Assembly (NCBI GenBank): GCA_011620345.1
Contig: WOZJ01000015.1
Coordinates: forward strand, 1 to 64,000
Reading direction: 5' to 3'
Length of the DNA: 64,000 nucleotides
Source: Nitrospirota bacterium
GTDB lineage: Bacteria; UBA2233
The notes beneath the pieces were generated by a model, which made no database searches, was not told the origin of the DNA, and saw only the letters and a list, made by a program, of their open reading frames with translations. A program made the position numbers and the translations under genes. Each line of letters starts with the position of its first letter. Within the stretch, counting starts at the first letter, position 1. Of the stretch, positions 63,420-64,000 are shown one piece after another.

Positions 63420-64000
63420 ATGGCTCAAGAAAAGAACGTGGGCTTGGGCTTACACGGCTCAGAAAAGGCTCAAGGGCCAGATGGGGTCCTGACAGAACAG
63501 AAGGTTGAGGGCATGAGTTTTCTTGCAGGGCGATGGCCCCTTGAGCCTGCCAAGCCTACCTTGATCTTCCTACACGGCGCGGCCTTGAGCGGCGGCATAT
63601 GGGAAGGCCAGCTCGTGGCGCTTACGGATATCGCCAACACGTTGGCCCTCGACCTTCCTGGCCACGGGAAGAGTGCAGGACCTGGCAAGGAAACGATCGA
63701 AGACTACTCCCGTTCGGTCGTGGGGTTTCTTGATCGCTTGCAAGTGCCAAGGCCCGTACCTTGCGGCTTGAGCATGGGCGGCGCTATCGTTCAGCATCTT
63801 CTTTTGAGCCACCCCGGCCGCTTCCTTGCGGGCATCCTCGTCAACACGGGAGCGAAGCTCAAGGTGGCACCCTTGGTCTTCGAGGCGATCCAGAAAGACT
63901 TTGCTCGGTTCCCCTTGATGATCTGCAAAACTGGCCTGTCCCAAAAAAGCGGCCCGGAGGTATTTAAGAGGGTTCGGGCTTGCGTGCAATGCGTCCCCGA
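63420..64000 (+). CDS. Alpha/beta hydrolase, cut by the window end
   Basis: An open frame starts at ATG 63420 after GAGGA and runs without a stop to the window end (193 codons seen). The oxyanion turn LHGAALSGGIW, DLPGHGKS and the nucleophile elbow GLSMGGAI, with Ser as nucleophile, are typical of alpha/beta hydrolases. The first 30 residues are polar and may be a linker. The His and Asp of the triad would lie beyond the window. Substrate is unknown. It is divergent from the ABC exporter genes. Confidence 0.85.
   Translation, partial: MAQEKNVGLGLHGSEKAQGPDGVLTEQKVEGMSFLAGRWPLEPAKPTLIFLHGAALSGGIWEGQLVALTDIANTLALDLPGHGKSAGPGKETIEDYSRSVVGFLDRLQVPRPVPCGLSMGGAIVQHLLLSHPGRFLAGILVNTGAKLKVAPLVFEAIQKDFARFPLMICKTGLSQKSGPEVFKRVRACVQCVP

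Overview
The window reads as one continuous, densely packed stretch of a Gram-negative bacterial chromosome that spans the replication origin. No transposase, integrase, phage gene or CRISPR array is visible. Gram-negative character follows from LPS heptosyltransferase-type genes, an LPS-kinase-like protein, LolA and a GspC-like protein. A deltaproteobacterium-like lineage (Desulfobacterota, Myxococcota or a neighbouring candidate phylum) is my best guess. It rests on mfd followed by a PpiC-type foldase, a split ATP synthase operon (atpZ-atpI-atpB-atpE without F1 genes), rnj-ftsK-lolA, a separate methylmalonyl-CoA mutase large subunit, and coenzyme F420 genes. I cannot name the species.

Layout. 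43-3827: rpmB, then a leftward group (FAD geranylgeranyl-reductase-like protein, KaiC/RAD55-like ATPase, gltX). 3874-6968: a consensus sigma70-type promoter, a structured dnaA leader, dnaA, a DnaA-box and AT-rich origin, dnaN and tRNA-Val(CAC). Genes left of the origin point left and genes right of it (mfd, surA-like, uvrA) point right, as expected for leading-strand transcription. 13950-15493: membrane-sector ATP synthase genes. 15645-18790: a cobalamin adenosyltransferase, mreB, and a GAF-GAF protein with a degenerate GGDEF domain. 18969-23476: LPS/envelope glycosyltransferases and a kinase. 23606-24749: an RsbT-like/RsbX-like partner-switch pair. 24746-29186: rnj-ftsK-lolA. 29411-30757: a sugar transporter.

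30850-36155 is a leftward propionyl-CoA operon (carboxyltransferase, biotin carboxylase, biotin carrier, methylmalonyl-CoA mutase large subunit); the mutase needs the adenosylcobalamin that the 15645 adenosyltransferase would supply. 36444-43628 is a rightward chain of nine genes with overlapping or nearly touching ends: modA, a Mop protein, modB, modC, cofC, cofE, an M16 peptidase, a TPR membrane protein and a GspC-like protein. It couples molybdate uptake to F420 synthesis. 43570-50898 runs leftward: aroK-aroB-aroQ-efp-accB-accC-TPR, then an ECF-type T component and ATPase.

51149-55743 holds an exported GH31 glucosidase, an adenine-deaminase-like enzyme, a ferritin-like protein and two small genes with strong ribosome-binding sites: a 47-residue peptide with PPGQGI repeats and a 40-residue exported peptide. 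A perfect inverted repeat follows them. 55827-64000: a GltS-like symporter, then a leftward run (ABC ATPase, ABC permease, glnB, glnA, an exported DsrE-like protein, a pyruvate-oxidase-like enzyme), and an alpha/beta hydrolase cut by the window end.

The most unusual observations are the structured dnaA leader with mutually exclusive pairings, the ferritin/PPGQGI-peptide/exported-peptide locus with a hairpin that could hide a ribosome-binding site, the mod-cof operon, the degenerate GGDEF protein beside mreB, a probable ATT start codon, and the fact that six of eight convergent gene pairs touch or overlap at their 3' ends.
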